Assembly (NCBI GenBank): GCA_946404845.1
Contig: CAMJFD010000002.1
Coordinates: 1-42,876 of the forward strand
Length of the DNA: 42,876 bases
Direction: 5' to 3'
Source of the DNA: an uncultured Butyrivibrio sp.
Lineage (GTDB): Bacteria; Bacillota; Clostridia; Lachnospirales; Lachnospiraceae
The translations under genes were made by a program, and so were the position numbers. This document shows positions 32,271 to 40,470 of this stretch, piece by piece. The notes under the pieces were generated by a model that saw only the letters and a list, made by a program, of their open reading frames with translations, was not told the DNA's origin and did no database searches. Each line of letters starts with the position of its first letter. The stretch's first letter is position 1.

Positions 32271-33335
32271 ATGTCTAAGATAGAAGAAATACTTATGGAA
32301 GCCAAAAAAGTAGGGGCTTCAGATGTTCATATTACTGTTGGTATACCTCCAAAGATGAGAATAAATGGCAAACTTATTGCCATGGAGCAGTATGGCAAAA
32401 TGTTGCCACCTGATACCCAGGCAATTGCTGACGAAGTAATGAATGATAAGCAGAAAAAGATGCTGGAAGAAAATGGGCAGCATGATATGTCTTTTTCTAT
32501 ATATGGAATAGGACGTTTCAGACTAAATGTATTTAAGCAAAGAGGTTCTATAGCTCTTGCAATCAGAATAGTAGCTACTGAACTACCAGATCCGGCACTA
32601 CTTGGTATACCTGAATCTGTTATGAATCTGTATCAGAAGCAGAGAGGACTCGTTCTTGTGACTGGACCGACAGGTAGTGGTAAGTCAACAACACTTGCGG
32701 CGATACTGGATCTCATTAATAAAAACAGGGAAGCACATGTTATAACACTGGAAGATCCAATTGAATTTCTGTATCAGCATGGAAAATCAATAGTAAACCA
32801 AAGAGAAATAGGACTTGATAGTAATAGCTATGCAAATGCTCTTAGAGCAGCTCTTAGAGAAGATCCTGATGTTATCCTCGTAGGAGAGATGAGAGATCTT
32901 GAAACAATTAGTACAGCCATAACTGCTGCAGAAACAGGACATCTCGTATTATCAACTCTTCATACAATTGGTTCAGCCAATACAGTAGACAGAATTATTG
33001 ATGTTTTTCCGCCGCATCAGCAGCAACAGATAAGAGTACAGCTGGCAGGCGTTCTCGAATGCGTTATATCTCAGCAGCTCATACAGACTCAGGATATGAA
33101 TTCGAGAGTTGCTGCATTTGAAGTAATGCATGTAAACAGTGCGGTTCGTAATATGATAAGAGAAGGTAAGACGCATCAGCTGATAACTATTATGCAGACT
33201 AACCGTAAGATGGGTATGATGGCTATGGATGAGGCTATTCTTGAATTATATAAAGCCAATAAGATTTCAAGAGAAAGTGCCATCAGACATTCTCAGGATC
33301 CGGATACTATGCAGCTCAAGATGATGAGAGGTTAA
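32271..33335 (+). CDS. pilT: Type IV pilus retraction ATPase PilT
   Basis: 354 residues, the usual PilT length. Features in order: N-terminal KKVGASDVHITVG and PPKMRINGKL, Walker A GPTGSGKSTT, Asp box (LEDPIEFLYQ), Walker B DVILVGEMRD, His box (HLVLSTLHT), and the PilT-specific C-terminal AIRNLIREGK-like segment (here AVRNMIREGKTHQL). It powers pilus retraction for twitching motility and DNA uptake. It lies downstream of the HD-GYP-like gene, with no pilin or assembly genes in the window. Confidence 0.95.
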   Translation: MSKIEEILMEAKKVGASDVHITVGIPPKMRINGKLIAMEQYGKMLPPDTQAIADEVMNDKQKKMLEENGQHDMSFSIYGIGRFRLNVFKQRGSIALAIRIVATELPDPALLGIPESVMNLYQKQRGLVLVTGPTGSGKSTTLAAILDLINKNREAHVITLEDPIEFLYQHGKSIVNQREIGLDSNSYANALRAALREDPDVILVGEMRDLETISTAITAAETGHLVLSTLHTIGSANTVDRIIDVFPPHQQQQIRVQLAGVLECVISQQLIQTQDMNSRVAAFEVMHVNSAVRNMIREGKTHQLITIMQTNRKMGMMAMDEAILELYKANKISRESAIRHSQDPDTMQLKMMRG

Positions 33336-33340
33336 TATTT

Positions 33341-33380
33341 ATCAGGAAGGATTTTAGATTTAATTCCTTCCTGATTTTTT
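33341..33380 (+). terminator. Terminator after pilT
   Basis: ATCAGGAAGGA (33341-33351) pairs perfectly with TCCTTCCTGAT (33365-33375), followed by TTTTTT. Confidence 0.9.
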
Positions 33381-33417
33381 GCTTGAAAAAATATATTTGA
33401 TAATGTATTATTGTCGT

Positions 33418-33456
33418 TGTGTCATTCTGACACAGATTCTATGGGAAATCCCCATA
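33418..33456 (+). other. Two short hairpins in the comM leader
   Basis: TGTGTCA/TGACACA (33418-33434, loop TTC) and TATGGG/CCCATA (33440-33456, loop AAATC) stand side by side upstream of comM. Function unknown; could be a leader structure or operator. Confidence 0.4.
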
Positions 33457-33494
33457 AATCCCCAATTTTATTATTTATTGTAGAAGGAGTAGTA

Positions 33495-35060
33495 ATGTTC
33501 AGTACCGTAATTTCAGGTGCAGTGCATGGAATCACGCCTTACATCATGCATGTTGAGGTAGATGCTTCGGATGGACTTCCGTCATTTAACATGGTCGGAT
33601 ATCTGTCAAGTGAAGTAAGAGAAGCTTCTGACAGAGTCAAGGTTGCTCTTAAGAATTCAGGTTTTAAGATTCCTGCAATGCATGTAACAGTCAATTTATC
33701 CCCGGCAGGGATTAGAAAGGAGGGAGTAGCTCTTGATCTGCCAATAGCAATAGGAATGCTGGCATCACTTTCGGAAATAGATAGTGATTTTCTAAAAGAT
33801 ACGTTATTTCTGGGAGAGCTAGGGCTTGACGGCGAAGTTAAGCCAGTAAGAGGCGTTTTGCCAATAGCCAGATGTGCCAAGGAAAATGGTATCAAAACGC
33901 TGATAATACCATATGATAATGCCAGGGAGGGCGCTGTCGTACAAGGAATAAAGGTGATAGGAGTAAAATCTCTTCCAGAAGTTGTAGCATATATTAGTTG
34001 TGAGAAAGATAAGAGAAATAATCTGATAGAACCAACTGTTGTAGATATAGCCAAGGTATTTGAGACAGATAGTTATAGTAATATGGATGTGGATTTTGCA
34101 GATATAAATGGACAGTCTGCTGTCAAAAGAGCTGTAGAAGTAGCGGCGGCAGGATTTCATCATTTGCTTATGATTGGACCTCCAGGATCTGGTAAAAGTA
34201 TGGTGGCAAAGCGTATACCAACTATTTTGCCTACATTATCTGAAGAAGAGGCGCTTGAAGTATCAACAATATACAGTGTTTCAGGAATGCTTGATACAAA
34301 TGCACCGCTTATAACCAGAAGGCCATTTATGAATCCGCATCATTCTATTACAGAAACTGCACTTACAGGAGGCGGAATGGTCCCAAAACCTGGAGTTATC
34401 AGTAGGGCTCACAGAGGTGTCCTGTTTCTGGATGAGCTTGCTGAATTTAGGGCTTCAACGCTTGATATATTAAGGCAGCCTATAGAAGATAAGAAAATAA
34501 ATATAGCAAGAGCGAATGGTACATTTACTTATCCATCGGATTTTCAGCTGGTATGCGCTACTAATCCGTGTAAATGCGGTTATTATCCGGATATGAATAA
34601 ATGCAGATGTACTGAAAAGGAAATTAAAAGATATCTTAGTCATATTTCAGGTCCTATTCTGGACAGAATTGATATTTGTGTAGAAGCATCAAAGGTTGAT
34701 GTTTCTGATCTAAATAACAATAATTCCCTTAATGAAAGTAGCAAGACTATAAGAGATAGAGTACTAAAAGCAAGGAAGATACAGGAAGAAAGATTTAAAG
34801 GGACAAAGCTTAAATTTAATTCTGATATGTCTCCAAATGACATAAAAAGATATTGCAGCCTTGGAATGAGAGAAAAGGCTTATATAGAGAGAATGTTCTA
34901 TACGATGGATTTAAGTGCAAGGGCATATCACAGAACTATACGTGTAGCCAGAACTATTGCTGATCTGGACGGCTCAGAGAGAATTAAAGAGATACACTTA
35001 ACGGAAGCTGTCTGCTATAGAATGACGGATTCCAAGTATTGGAGTAAATCCAAAACATAA
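33495..35060 (+). CDS. comM: ComM/YifB-family Mg-chelatase-like AAA ATPase
   Basis: 521 residues from ATG 33495, preceded by GAAGGAG; a longer frame from 33411 has no family character before MFSTVISGAV. Features: N-terminal GLPSFNMVGYLSSEVREASD and VNLSPAGIRKEG (the LonC-like fold), then the AAA core with GPPGSGKSMVAKRIPTILP, the EEALEVSTIYS segment, RPFMNPHHSITETALTGGG, HRGVLFLDELAEF (Walker B) and the Cys cluster NPCKCGYYP. ComM is a branch-migration helicase that promotes natural transformation. dprA follows 30 bases later. Confidence 0.94.
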   Translation: MFSTVISGAVHGITPYIMHVEVDASDGLPSFNMVGYLSSEVREASDRVKVALKNSGFKIPAMHVTVNLSPAGIRKEGVALDLPIAIGMLASLSEIDSDFLKDTLFLGELGLDGEVKPVRGVLPIARCAKENGIKTLIIPYDNAREGAVVQGIKVIGVKSLPEVVAYISCEKDKRNNLIEPTVVDIAKVFETDSYSNMDVDFADINGQSAVKRAVEVAAAGFHHLLMIGPPGSGKSMVAKRIPTILPTLSEEEALEVSTIYSVSGMLDTNAPLITRRPFMNPHHSITETALTGGGMVPKPGVISRAHRGVLFLDELAEFRASTLDILRQPIEDKKINIARANGTFTYPSDFQLVCATNPCKCGYYPDMNKCRCTEKEIKRYLSHISGPILDRIDICVEASKVDVSDLNNNNSLNESSKTIRDRVLKARKIQEERFKGTKLKFNSDMSPNDIKRYCSLGMREKAYIERMFYTMDLSARAYHRTIRVARTIADLDGSERIKEIHLTEAVCYRMTDSKYWSKSKT

Positions 35061-35090
35061 AACATAAGTAAATGCAGGAGGATATAGAAG

Positions 35091-36221
35091 ATGAGTTGTA
35101 CAGAAGAAGATTTAATTTATTCCAACTGGCTTATGCATACTGATGGTATCGGAAAAAGTACTATTTTCCAATTGCTGGAACAGTATGGGAGCCCAAAAGG
35201 AATATATGAAATACCTGATAAAGACGTGGATTTGGTATTTAAACCAAAGCAGGCAGAGTGGTTTAAACTGGCCAAAAAAGAAATAGATCCTGATATTTGT
35301 TACCGGAAATTAGAACAAAAAGGCATTAATATTTTTCCGGAAATGCATGATTTATTTCCGGAAAAATTAAGGATGATTCCGAATAGACCATTTGCGATAT
35401 ATGTGTTAGGAAAACTGCCAGATCCTGATATTCCGGCTGTATCTATTATAGGAGCCAGGATGTGTTCGGAATATGGTAGATTCATTGCAAGAGAATTTGG
35501 ATCAAGGCTGGCTGCAAGTGGAATACAGATTATAAGTGGAATGGCAAGCGGAGTAGATGGTATAAGTCAAAGAGGAGCTATTGCAGCTGGCGGAAAGTCA
35601 TATGGAGTAGTTGGATGCGGAGCGGATATATGTTATCCGGCTGAAAACAGGGACTTGTATGAAGACCTTATAACTAATGGTGGAATCATATCTGAATATA
35701 AGCCTGGAACTGAGCCTGAAGCAAGACTTTTTCCACTCAGAAACAGAATTATAAGCGGGCTTTCAGATGCAGTAATAGTGGTTGAAGCCAAAAAGAAAAG
35801 TGGTACTGCAATAACAGTTAATATGGCACTTGAACAGGGCAAGGATGTATTTGCGGTTCCTGGAAGAACCACAGACAGATTGAGTGATGGCTGCAATAAC
35901 ATGATAAAAGAAGGGGCATTTATAGCCACATGTGCAGAGGATATTATTGAATTTTTTGGTCTTGGTAGTCTAAATGGAACAAGTAGTAGTAATAGCAGTA
36001 ACAGCCCAAAAGCAGCTAAGCCTTCGCTTAAACTAAATGCTACTGAAACTCTTATTATTCAGATCATTGATATGAATAAAATGTCAATTTCAGAGATTCA
36101 TCAAAGGATGGAAGAGAGTGGTAAGGCTATGGCTGTTCCAGAAGTTATGCAGATAATTATAGATTTATGCGCAAAAGGTGTTCTTATTCAGGAAGGCGGA
36201 TTTTTCAGAAAAAGATTCTAA
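35091..36221 (+). CDS. dprA: DNA-processing protein DprA
   Basis: 376 residues. An N-terminal HhH-like part is followed by the Rossmann-like DNA-binding core: SIIGARMCSEYG, GIQIISGMASGVDGISQRGA, VVGCGADICYPAENRDLYE, IISEYKPGTEP, FPLRNRIISGLSD and SGTAITVNMALEQGKDVFAVPG. A Ser/Asn linker (TSSSNSSNSP) leads to a C-terminal winged helix. DprA loads RecA on incoming single-stranded DNA. The ribosome site is AGGAGG. Operon partner: comM. Confidence 0.95.
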   Translation: MSCTEEDLIYSNWLMHTDGIGKSTIFQLLEQYGSPKGIYEIPDKDVDLVFKPKQAEWFKLAKKEIDPDICYRKLEQKGINIFPEMHDLFPEKLRMIPNRPFAIYVLGKLPDPDIPAVSIIGARMCSEYGRFIAREFGSRLAASGIQIISGMASGVDGISQRGAIAAGGKSYGVVGCGADICYPAENRDLYEDLITNGGIISEYKPGTEPEARLFPLRNRIISGLSDAVIVVEAKKKSGTAITVNMALEQGKDVFAVPGRTTDRLSDGCNNMIKEGAFIATCAEDIIEFFGLGSLNGTSSSNSSNSPKAAKPSLKLNATETLIIQIIDMNKMSISEIHQRMEESGKAMAVPEVMQIIIDLCAKGVLIQEGGFFRKRF

Positions 36222-36378
36222 GGCATATGATTAGTGATGTTCGCTTTATCAAATATGTTTATATGTTGCACGAATTTGCGTGCAATTATTAAAAACTGCT
36301 TAAGGCAGCATATTTGTTGCTCTATTTCCGGAAACAGAGAAAACGATTTCTTATTCGTTTATTATGGGTTTCAACCGA

Positions 36379-36386
36379 TTGCGCAA
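36379..36386. promoter_or_regulatory. Upstream TTGCGCAA operator half-site
   Basis: Lies in the context CAACCGATTGCGCAAA, which recurs exactly at 36533-36548. Distance to the downstream copy is 162 bases, allowing looping by a LacI-type dimer or tetramer. Confidence 0.55.
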
Positions 36387-36407
36387 AACGTTTCCGGAAG
36401 TATTTCC

Positions 36408-36419
36408 GAAAACGTTTTC
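36408..36419. promoter_or_regulatory. Candidate cre site (CcpA-type)
   Basis: GAAAACGTTTTC is a perfect 12-bp palindrome matching the centre of the cre consensus (core NNAANCGNWN), one mismatch at the outer T. About 75 bases upstream of the -35. Confidence 0.45.
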
Positions 36420-36493
36420 CAATAACGCATAAAATGGGGGTGGTTGTGAAAAATGTATAAAAAAACTATTTATTAATCGTAAAATGTGACAAA

Positions 36494-36522
36494 TTGACAT
36501 ATCGAAAAAATAGCAATAAACT
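36494..36522 (+). promoter_or_regulatory. Promoter of the sugar import operon
   Basis: TTGACA (36494-36499), 17-base spacer, TAAACT (36517-36522). A perfect -35 with a weak -10. The operator pair at 36541-36558 begins about 12 bases past the expected start, positioned for repression. Confidence 0.6.
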
Positions 36523-36540
36523 AAATACATGAACAACCGA

Positions 36541-36559
36541 TTGCGCAAAGTTGCGCAAC
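36541..36559. promoter_or_regulatory. Tandem TTGCGCAA operator downstream of the promoter
   Basis: TTGCGCAA occurs twice, separated by AG; the second copy is the perfect 10-bp palindrome GTTGCGCAAC. Likely site for the LacI-family regulator encoded at 40471. Confidence 0.6.
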
Positions 36560-36632
36560 CAAAATCATTTTTGCCAGGTATTGAACAATGTTTTGTTTGG
36601 TGCAAGGGGCGAATCAAATGGAGGGTAAATAA

Positions 36633-38021
36633 ATGAAAAAGAAGTTAGTATCAGTTTTACTTGCTGCTACAGTAGTTTCATCAATGCTTGCTGGTTGTGG
36701 TTCAAGCGAGAGCACAACAGAGACAGCTACTGAAGAAACAGCAACAGAGGAAACAGCTGAAGAGACAACAGAAGAAAGTGCTGAAAGCACAGAAGAAGCT
36801 TCTGAAGAAACAGCTGAAGAAACAACAGAAGAAGCTGCAGCTGAAGAGGAAGAAGAATTCGTAACTCAGGAAGTTGGCGATGACGGAATCAAGATCTGGG
36901 TTGCAGATAATGTAGTAGATTTTACAAAAGAACAGGTTGCAGCATTCCAGGAAGCAAATCCTGATTATGCAAACTTTACTATCGTTGTTGAGCCAGTTGG
37001 TGAAGGTGATGCAGCTGGAAATATGATCACAGACGTAGAAGCTGGTGCTGATATCTATGCATTCGCACAGGATCAGATTGCTAGACTTGTTACAGCTGGT
37101 GCTCTTGAAGAAGTTGCTCCAGACAACGTAGACGCAGTTAAGTCAGAAAATGATGCAGGTGCAGTTAGTGCTGCAACAGTTGGTGATACACTTTATGCTT
37201 ATCCACTTACATCTGATAACGGATACTTCTTATATTATGATAAGAGTGTTGTTACAGATCCATCTTCTCTTGAAGCTATCGTAGCTGATTGCGAAGCTGC
37301 TGGTAAGAATTTCTATTTCGAAATCAACTCAGGTTGGTATCAGACAGCATTCTTCTTTGCAACAGGTGCAGAGCTCACATATGAGACAGATGATCAGGGT
37401 AACTTCACAGCAGCTAATGTAACATATGCTTCAGATGCAGGTGTTACAGCTCTTAAGGAAATCATTGAACTTCAGAGTTCATCAGCATTCCAGAATGGTT
37501 CTTCTGTAGGTGCTGCTACAAACGTAGGTGCTATCGTTGATGGTACATGGGATGCTCAGGCAGCTCAGGATCTCTTCGGTGACAATTATGCTTGTGCAAA
37601 GCTTCCTGAATTCGAAGGTGCTGACGGACAGACATATCAGATGAGCGGTTTCGGTGGATACAAGCTCCTCGGTGTTAAGCCACAGACAAACGAAGAAAAG
37701 CTTGCAGCTTGTGATGCTCTTGCAGCATACCTTTCAAGTGAAGAAGTTCAGATTGCAAGATATGAAGCAGTAGGCTGGGGCCCATCTAACTTAAATGCTC
37801 AGCAGTCAGATGCAGTACAGGCTGATGAAGCTCTTACAGCTCTTGCTGAACAGTTACAGTACACAATTCCTCAGGGTCAGTACCCAGGAGATTACTGGAC
37901 ACTTGCAACATCACTTGGTGATAGCGTAATCAGTGGTGAGCTTACAGTAGATTCAACAGATGATGATATACTTGCAGCTCTTCAGACATTCCAGGATACA
38001 TGCATTTCATATGCTCAGTAA
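36633..38021 (+). CDS. CUT1 ABC transporter solute-binding lipoprotein
   Basis: 462 residues. Signal peptide with lipobox LAGC (Cys22). Residues ~23-76 are an extremely acidic, Thr/Ala/Glu-rich linker (repeats such as TEETAEE). The binding domain then starts IKIWVADNVVDFTKEQVAAF, with DIYAFAQDQIARLVTAGAL, YPLTSDNGYFLYYDKSVV and GTWDAQAAQDLFGDNYACAKLP, like maltodextrin/galacto-oligosaccharide binding proteins. Codon use is more biased (highly expressed). A terminator follows, then permeases. Confidence 0.88.
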   Translation: MKKKLVSVLLAATVVSSMLAGCGSSESTTETATEETATEETAEETTEESAESTEEASEETAEETTEEAAAEEEEEFVTQEVGDDGIKIWVADNVVDFTKEQVAAFQEANPDYANFTIVVEPVGEGDAAGNMITDVEAGADIYAFAQDQIARLVTAGALEEVAPDNVDAVKSENDAGAVSAATVGDTLYAYPLTSDNGYFLYYDKSVVTDPSSLEAIVADCEAAGKNFYFEINSGWYQTAFFFATGAELTYETDDQGNFTAANVTYASDAGVTALKEIIELQSSSAFQNGSSVGAATNVGAIVDGTWDAQAAQDLFGDNYACAKLPEFEGADGQTYQMSGFGGYKLLGVKPQTNEEKLAACDALAAYLSSEEVQIARYEAVGWGPSNLNAQQSDAVQADEALTALAEQLQYTIPQGQYPGDYWTLATSLGDSVISGELTVDSTDDDILAALQTFQDTCISYAQ

Positions 38022-38084
38022 TTAGGAATTATTAAGGAAATCAAAATCATAGTTTTTACTTAAAACCTGATGAATAGAAATGAT

Positions 38085-38124
38085 AAGGGGCTCGAAATTC
38101 TAACAGGAATTTCGGGCCTCTTTT
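38085..38124 (+). terminator. Partial terminator between binding protein and permease genes
   Basis: GGGGCTCGAAATTC (38087-38100) pairs with GAATTTCGGGCCTC (38107-38120), 14 bp with G-U pairs, loop TAACAG, then only TTTTA. Short T tract suggests leaky termination, which would give more binding protein than permease. Confidence 0.8.
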
Positions 38125-38186
38125 AGAAAAAAACAAACTTTTTGCTTATAGTTATGTATTTGAAACATGAAACGGGAGGCCTAGGC

Positions 38187-39584
38187 ATGTCAACTAATGC
38201 TGATAAAAAGAAAAAGAATGCAGTATCTAATTTCTTTGCAGTTGTAGGGAACAATATAAAAGAAATAGGAACAACATTTGCCCAGGGTGATTTTAAAACA
38301 AAATTATCCTTCATAATTTTAGGATTTGGTCAGATTTTAAGAGGCCAGCTATTAAAAGGAATTTCATTCCTTGCTTTAGAAGTATTATTTTTTGTTTATT
38401 TATTTAAATTTGGTTGGAGCTATTTTTCTAAGATTACAACTCTTGGAACAGTGGAAACAACAAAAGCAAACCGTGTAACTGTATATGGTGATAACAGTTT
38501 CCTTATACTTTTATTTGGTATACTTACTATTTTTGCAATAATCGCATTTATAGTAATCTGGAGACTTAATATTAGTGAGAATAGAAGAGAAGAAGAGCTC
38601 CTCAGAGCCGGTAAAAAACTTCCATCAAATAAAGAAGTCTTTGCATCTCTATTCGATAAGAATTTTGATAAGACTTTACTTGCAGTTCCTGTAACAGGTG
38701 TATTCATCTTTACAGTTCTTCCAATTGTGTTCATGATCTGCGTAGCATTTACTAATTATGATAAGCAGCATCAGGCACCAACAAATCTGTTCACATGGGT
38801 TGGACTTGAGAACTTCCAGAACCTGTTCTCATTTGGTGGATCTGGACTTGCACCTACATTCCTGTCAGTACTTGCATGGACTCTTATGTGGTCATTTTTT
38901 GCAACATTTATTGATTATTTCGTAGGACTTGGAGTTGCAATCCTTATTAACAAAAAGGGTATTAAGTTCAAAAAGCTGTGGAGAACAATTCTCGTTATGA
39001 CAATTGCTGTTCCTCAGTTCGTATCTCTTCTGTATGTATCCAAGATGTTTGCTAATGATGGACTTATTAATGGATATCTGATGCAGTGGGGACTTATTGA
39101 TAAGGCAATTCCATTCTGGACAAATCCGGCACTTGCAAGAATTACAATTATTGTTGTTAATATCTGGATTGGTATTCCTTACATGATGCTGATTGCTACA
39201 GGACTTCTGATGAATATCCCAGAGGATCTGTATGAGAGTGCCAAGATCGATGGTGCTACAGGCTGGCAGATGTTCAGAAATATCACACTTCCATATATGT
39301 TATTCGTAACAGGACCATTCCTTCTGACACAGTTCACAGGTAACCTTAATAACTTCAACGTTATCTACCTGTTAACAGGTGGTGCACCACAGTCTATGCA
39401 GCTTGCTGAGAATGCAGGTAGAACAGACCTTCTGGTTACATGGCTGTACAAGATGACAGTTAATGATACTAACTATAAGATGGCAGCGGTAATTGGTATT
39501 ATGGTATTCGTAGTAACAGCTGTAATTTCACTTGTTGTATATAACATGCTTCCATCAGTTAAAGACGAGGAGGGATTCCAGTAA
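38187..39584 (+). CDS. CUT1 sugar ABC permease (MalF-like)
   Basis: 465 residues from ATG 38187 with GGGAGG upstream (an in-frame ATG at 38142 precedes that site). N-terminal cytoplasmic Lys-rich stretch, extra N-terminal helices around LSFIILGFGQILRG, then the conserved core with FTNYDKQH, WTLMWSFFATFIDY, the ATPase-contact loop IPEDLYESAKIDGATGWQMF and ITLPYMLFV. Length and N-terminal helices match MalF/GanP types. Its stop overlaps the next start by one base. Confidence 0.9.
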   Translation: MSTNADKKKKNAVSNFFAVVGNNIKEIGTTFAQGDFKTKLSFIILGFGQILRGQLLKGISFLALEVLFFVYLFKFGWSYFSKITTLGTVETTKANRVTVYGDNSFLILLFGILTIFAIIAFIVIWRLNISENRREEELLRAGKKLPSNKEVFASLFDKNFDKTLLAVPVTGVFIFTVLPIVFMICVAFTNYDKQHQAPTNLFTWVGLENFQNLFSFGGSGLAPTFLSVLAWTLMWSFFATFIDYFVGLGVAILINKKGIKFKKLWRTILVMTIAVPQFVSLLYVSKMFANDGLINGYLMQWGLIDKAIPFWTNPALARITIIVVNIWIGIPYMMLIATGLLMNIPEDLYESAKIDGATGWQMFRNITLPYMLFVTGPFLLTQFTGNLNNFNVIYLLTGGAPQSMQLAENAGRTDLLVTWLYKMTVNDTNYKMAAVIGIMVFVVTAVISLVVYNMLPSVKDEEGFQ

Positions 39585-40450
39585 TGAATAGTAGTTCAAT
39601 GAAAACAAAAAGAGCAATTGGTAATGTTCTTGGTTATATAGTATTGATTTTAATAAGTATAATTTGGTTATTTCCATTCGTAGGACTGGTTCTGCAGAGC
39701 TTTAGATCATATGCAACTGAATATGGCGGAATGGTAGGATACCTTGTTCCTAAGCAGTTTTCTCTTGATAACTACAAATTCCTGTTCTCAGGAGAGACAA
39801 ACTTCCTTAAATGGTATGGAAATACTATCACAATTGCTATATTTGTAGCTATCTTCCAGACAATTATGGTATTGTGTGTTAGTTACGTATTATCTCGTAT
39901 GAGATTTACAGGTAGAACATTCCTGATGAGATTCTGGCTGATACTTGGTATGTTCCCAGGTTTCCTTACAATGATCTGTCTGTATTTCCTCTTAAAGTCA
40001 CTTGGTCTTACTCAGGCAGGTGCAGTACCAGGACTGATTCTTGTATCAGTAGCAAGTTCTGGTATGGGATATTACGTTTGTAAGGGATATTTTGATACAA
40101 TACCAAAAGCTCTTGATGAAGCTGCCAGAATTGATGGAGCTTCCAGAGCTAGAATATTCTTTACTATGATAATACCAATGTCAAAGCCAATTATTATTTA
40201 TACAGCACTTGTTGCATTTATGGCACCATGGTGCGATTACGTATTTGCTTCATATATCGCTTTTGGTCATGATGAGAGCTACAACGTAGCCGTTGCCATG
40301 CAGAGATGGGTTAATACGAATGACTATCAGGGTTACTTTACAAGATTCTGTGCTGGTGGTGTTCTGATTGCAATTCCTGTAACACTCCTGTTCATGTTCC
40401 TGCAGAAATACTATGTTGAAGGTGTAACTGGTGGTGCTGTTAAGGGCTAA
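39584..40450 (+). CDS. CUT1 sugar ABC permease (MalG-like)
   Basis: 288 residues, six predicted helices: WLFPFVGLVLQSFRS start, NTITIAIFVAIFQTIMV, the EAA-type loop IPKALDEAARIDGASRARIFFTMI and MSKPIIIYTALVAFMAPWCDY. C-terminus VEGVTGGAVKG is typical of MalG/GanQ. Forms the pore with the MalF-like partner; the ATPase is not in the window and may be a shared MsiK-type protein. Confidence 0.92.
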   Translation: MNSSSMKTKRAIGNVLGYIVLILISIIWLFPFVGLVLQSFRSYATEYGGMVGYLVPKQFSLDNYKFLFSGETNFLKWYGNTITIAIFVAIFQTIMVLCVSYVLSRMRFTGRTFLMRFWLILGMFPGFLTMICLYFLLKSLGLTQAGAVPGLILVSVASSGMGYYVCKGYFDTIPKALDEAARIDGASRARIFFTMIIPMSKPIIIYTALVAFMAPWCDYVFASYIAFGHDESYNVAVAMQRWVNTNDYQGYFTRFCAGGVLIAIPVTLLFMFLQKYYVEGVTGGAVKG

Positions 40451-40470
40451 TAGCACGCAAAGGGGCCGAT

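Larger units (their letters stand above)
36222..36632 (+). promoter_or_regulatory. Operator-rich control region of the sugar import operon
   Basis: About 410 bases with no supported gene. It holds TTGCACG/CGTGCAA (36266-36285), TTTCCGGAAA (36325-36334) and a near copy at 36390-36400, GAAAACGTTTTC (36408-36419), and TTGCGCAA at 36379-36386, 36541-36548 and 36551-36558, besides the promoter at 36494. Such palindromes with a central CG suit LacI-family proteins, and a LacI-family gene lies in the operon. Confidence 0.7.

Noticed and set aside
33411-33494. 28-codon N-terminal extension of ComM
   Set aside because: It spans two hairpins and the GAAGGAG site; family proteins start at MFSTV-like sequence.
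33539-34054. 171-codon frame opposite comM
   Set aside because: Antisense to a conserved coding gene, with no recognised motif; codon-position shadow.
36234-36425. 63-codon frame after dprA
   Set aside because: Covers the palindromes of the control region and has no ribosome site; region is better read as regulatory.
38142-38186. Extension of the MalF-like permease
   Set aside because: GGGAGG lies inside it and points to ATG 38187.
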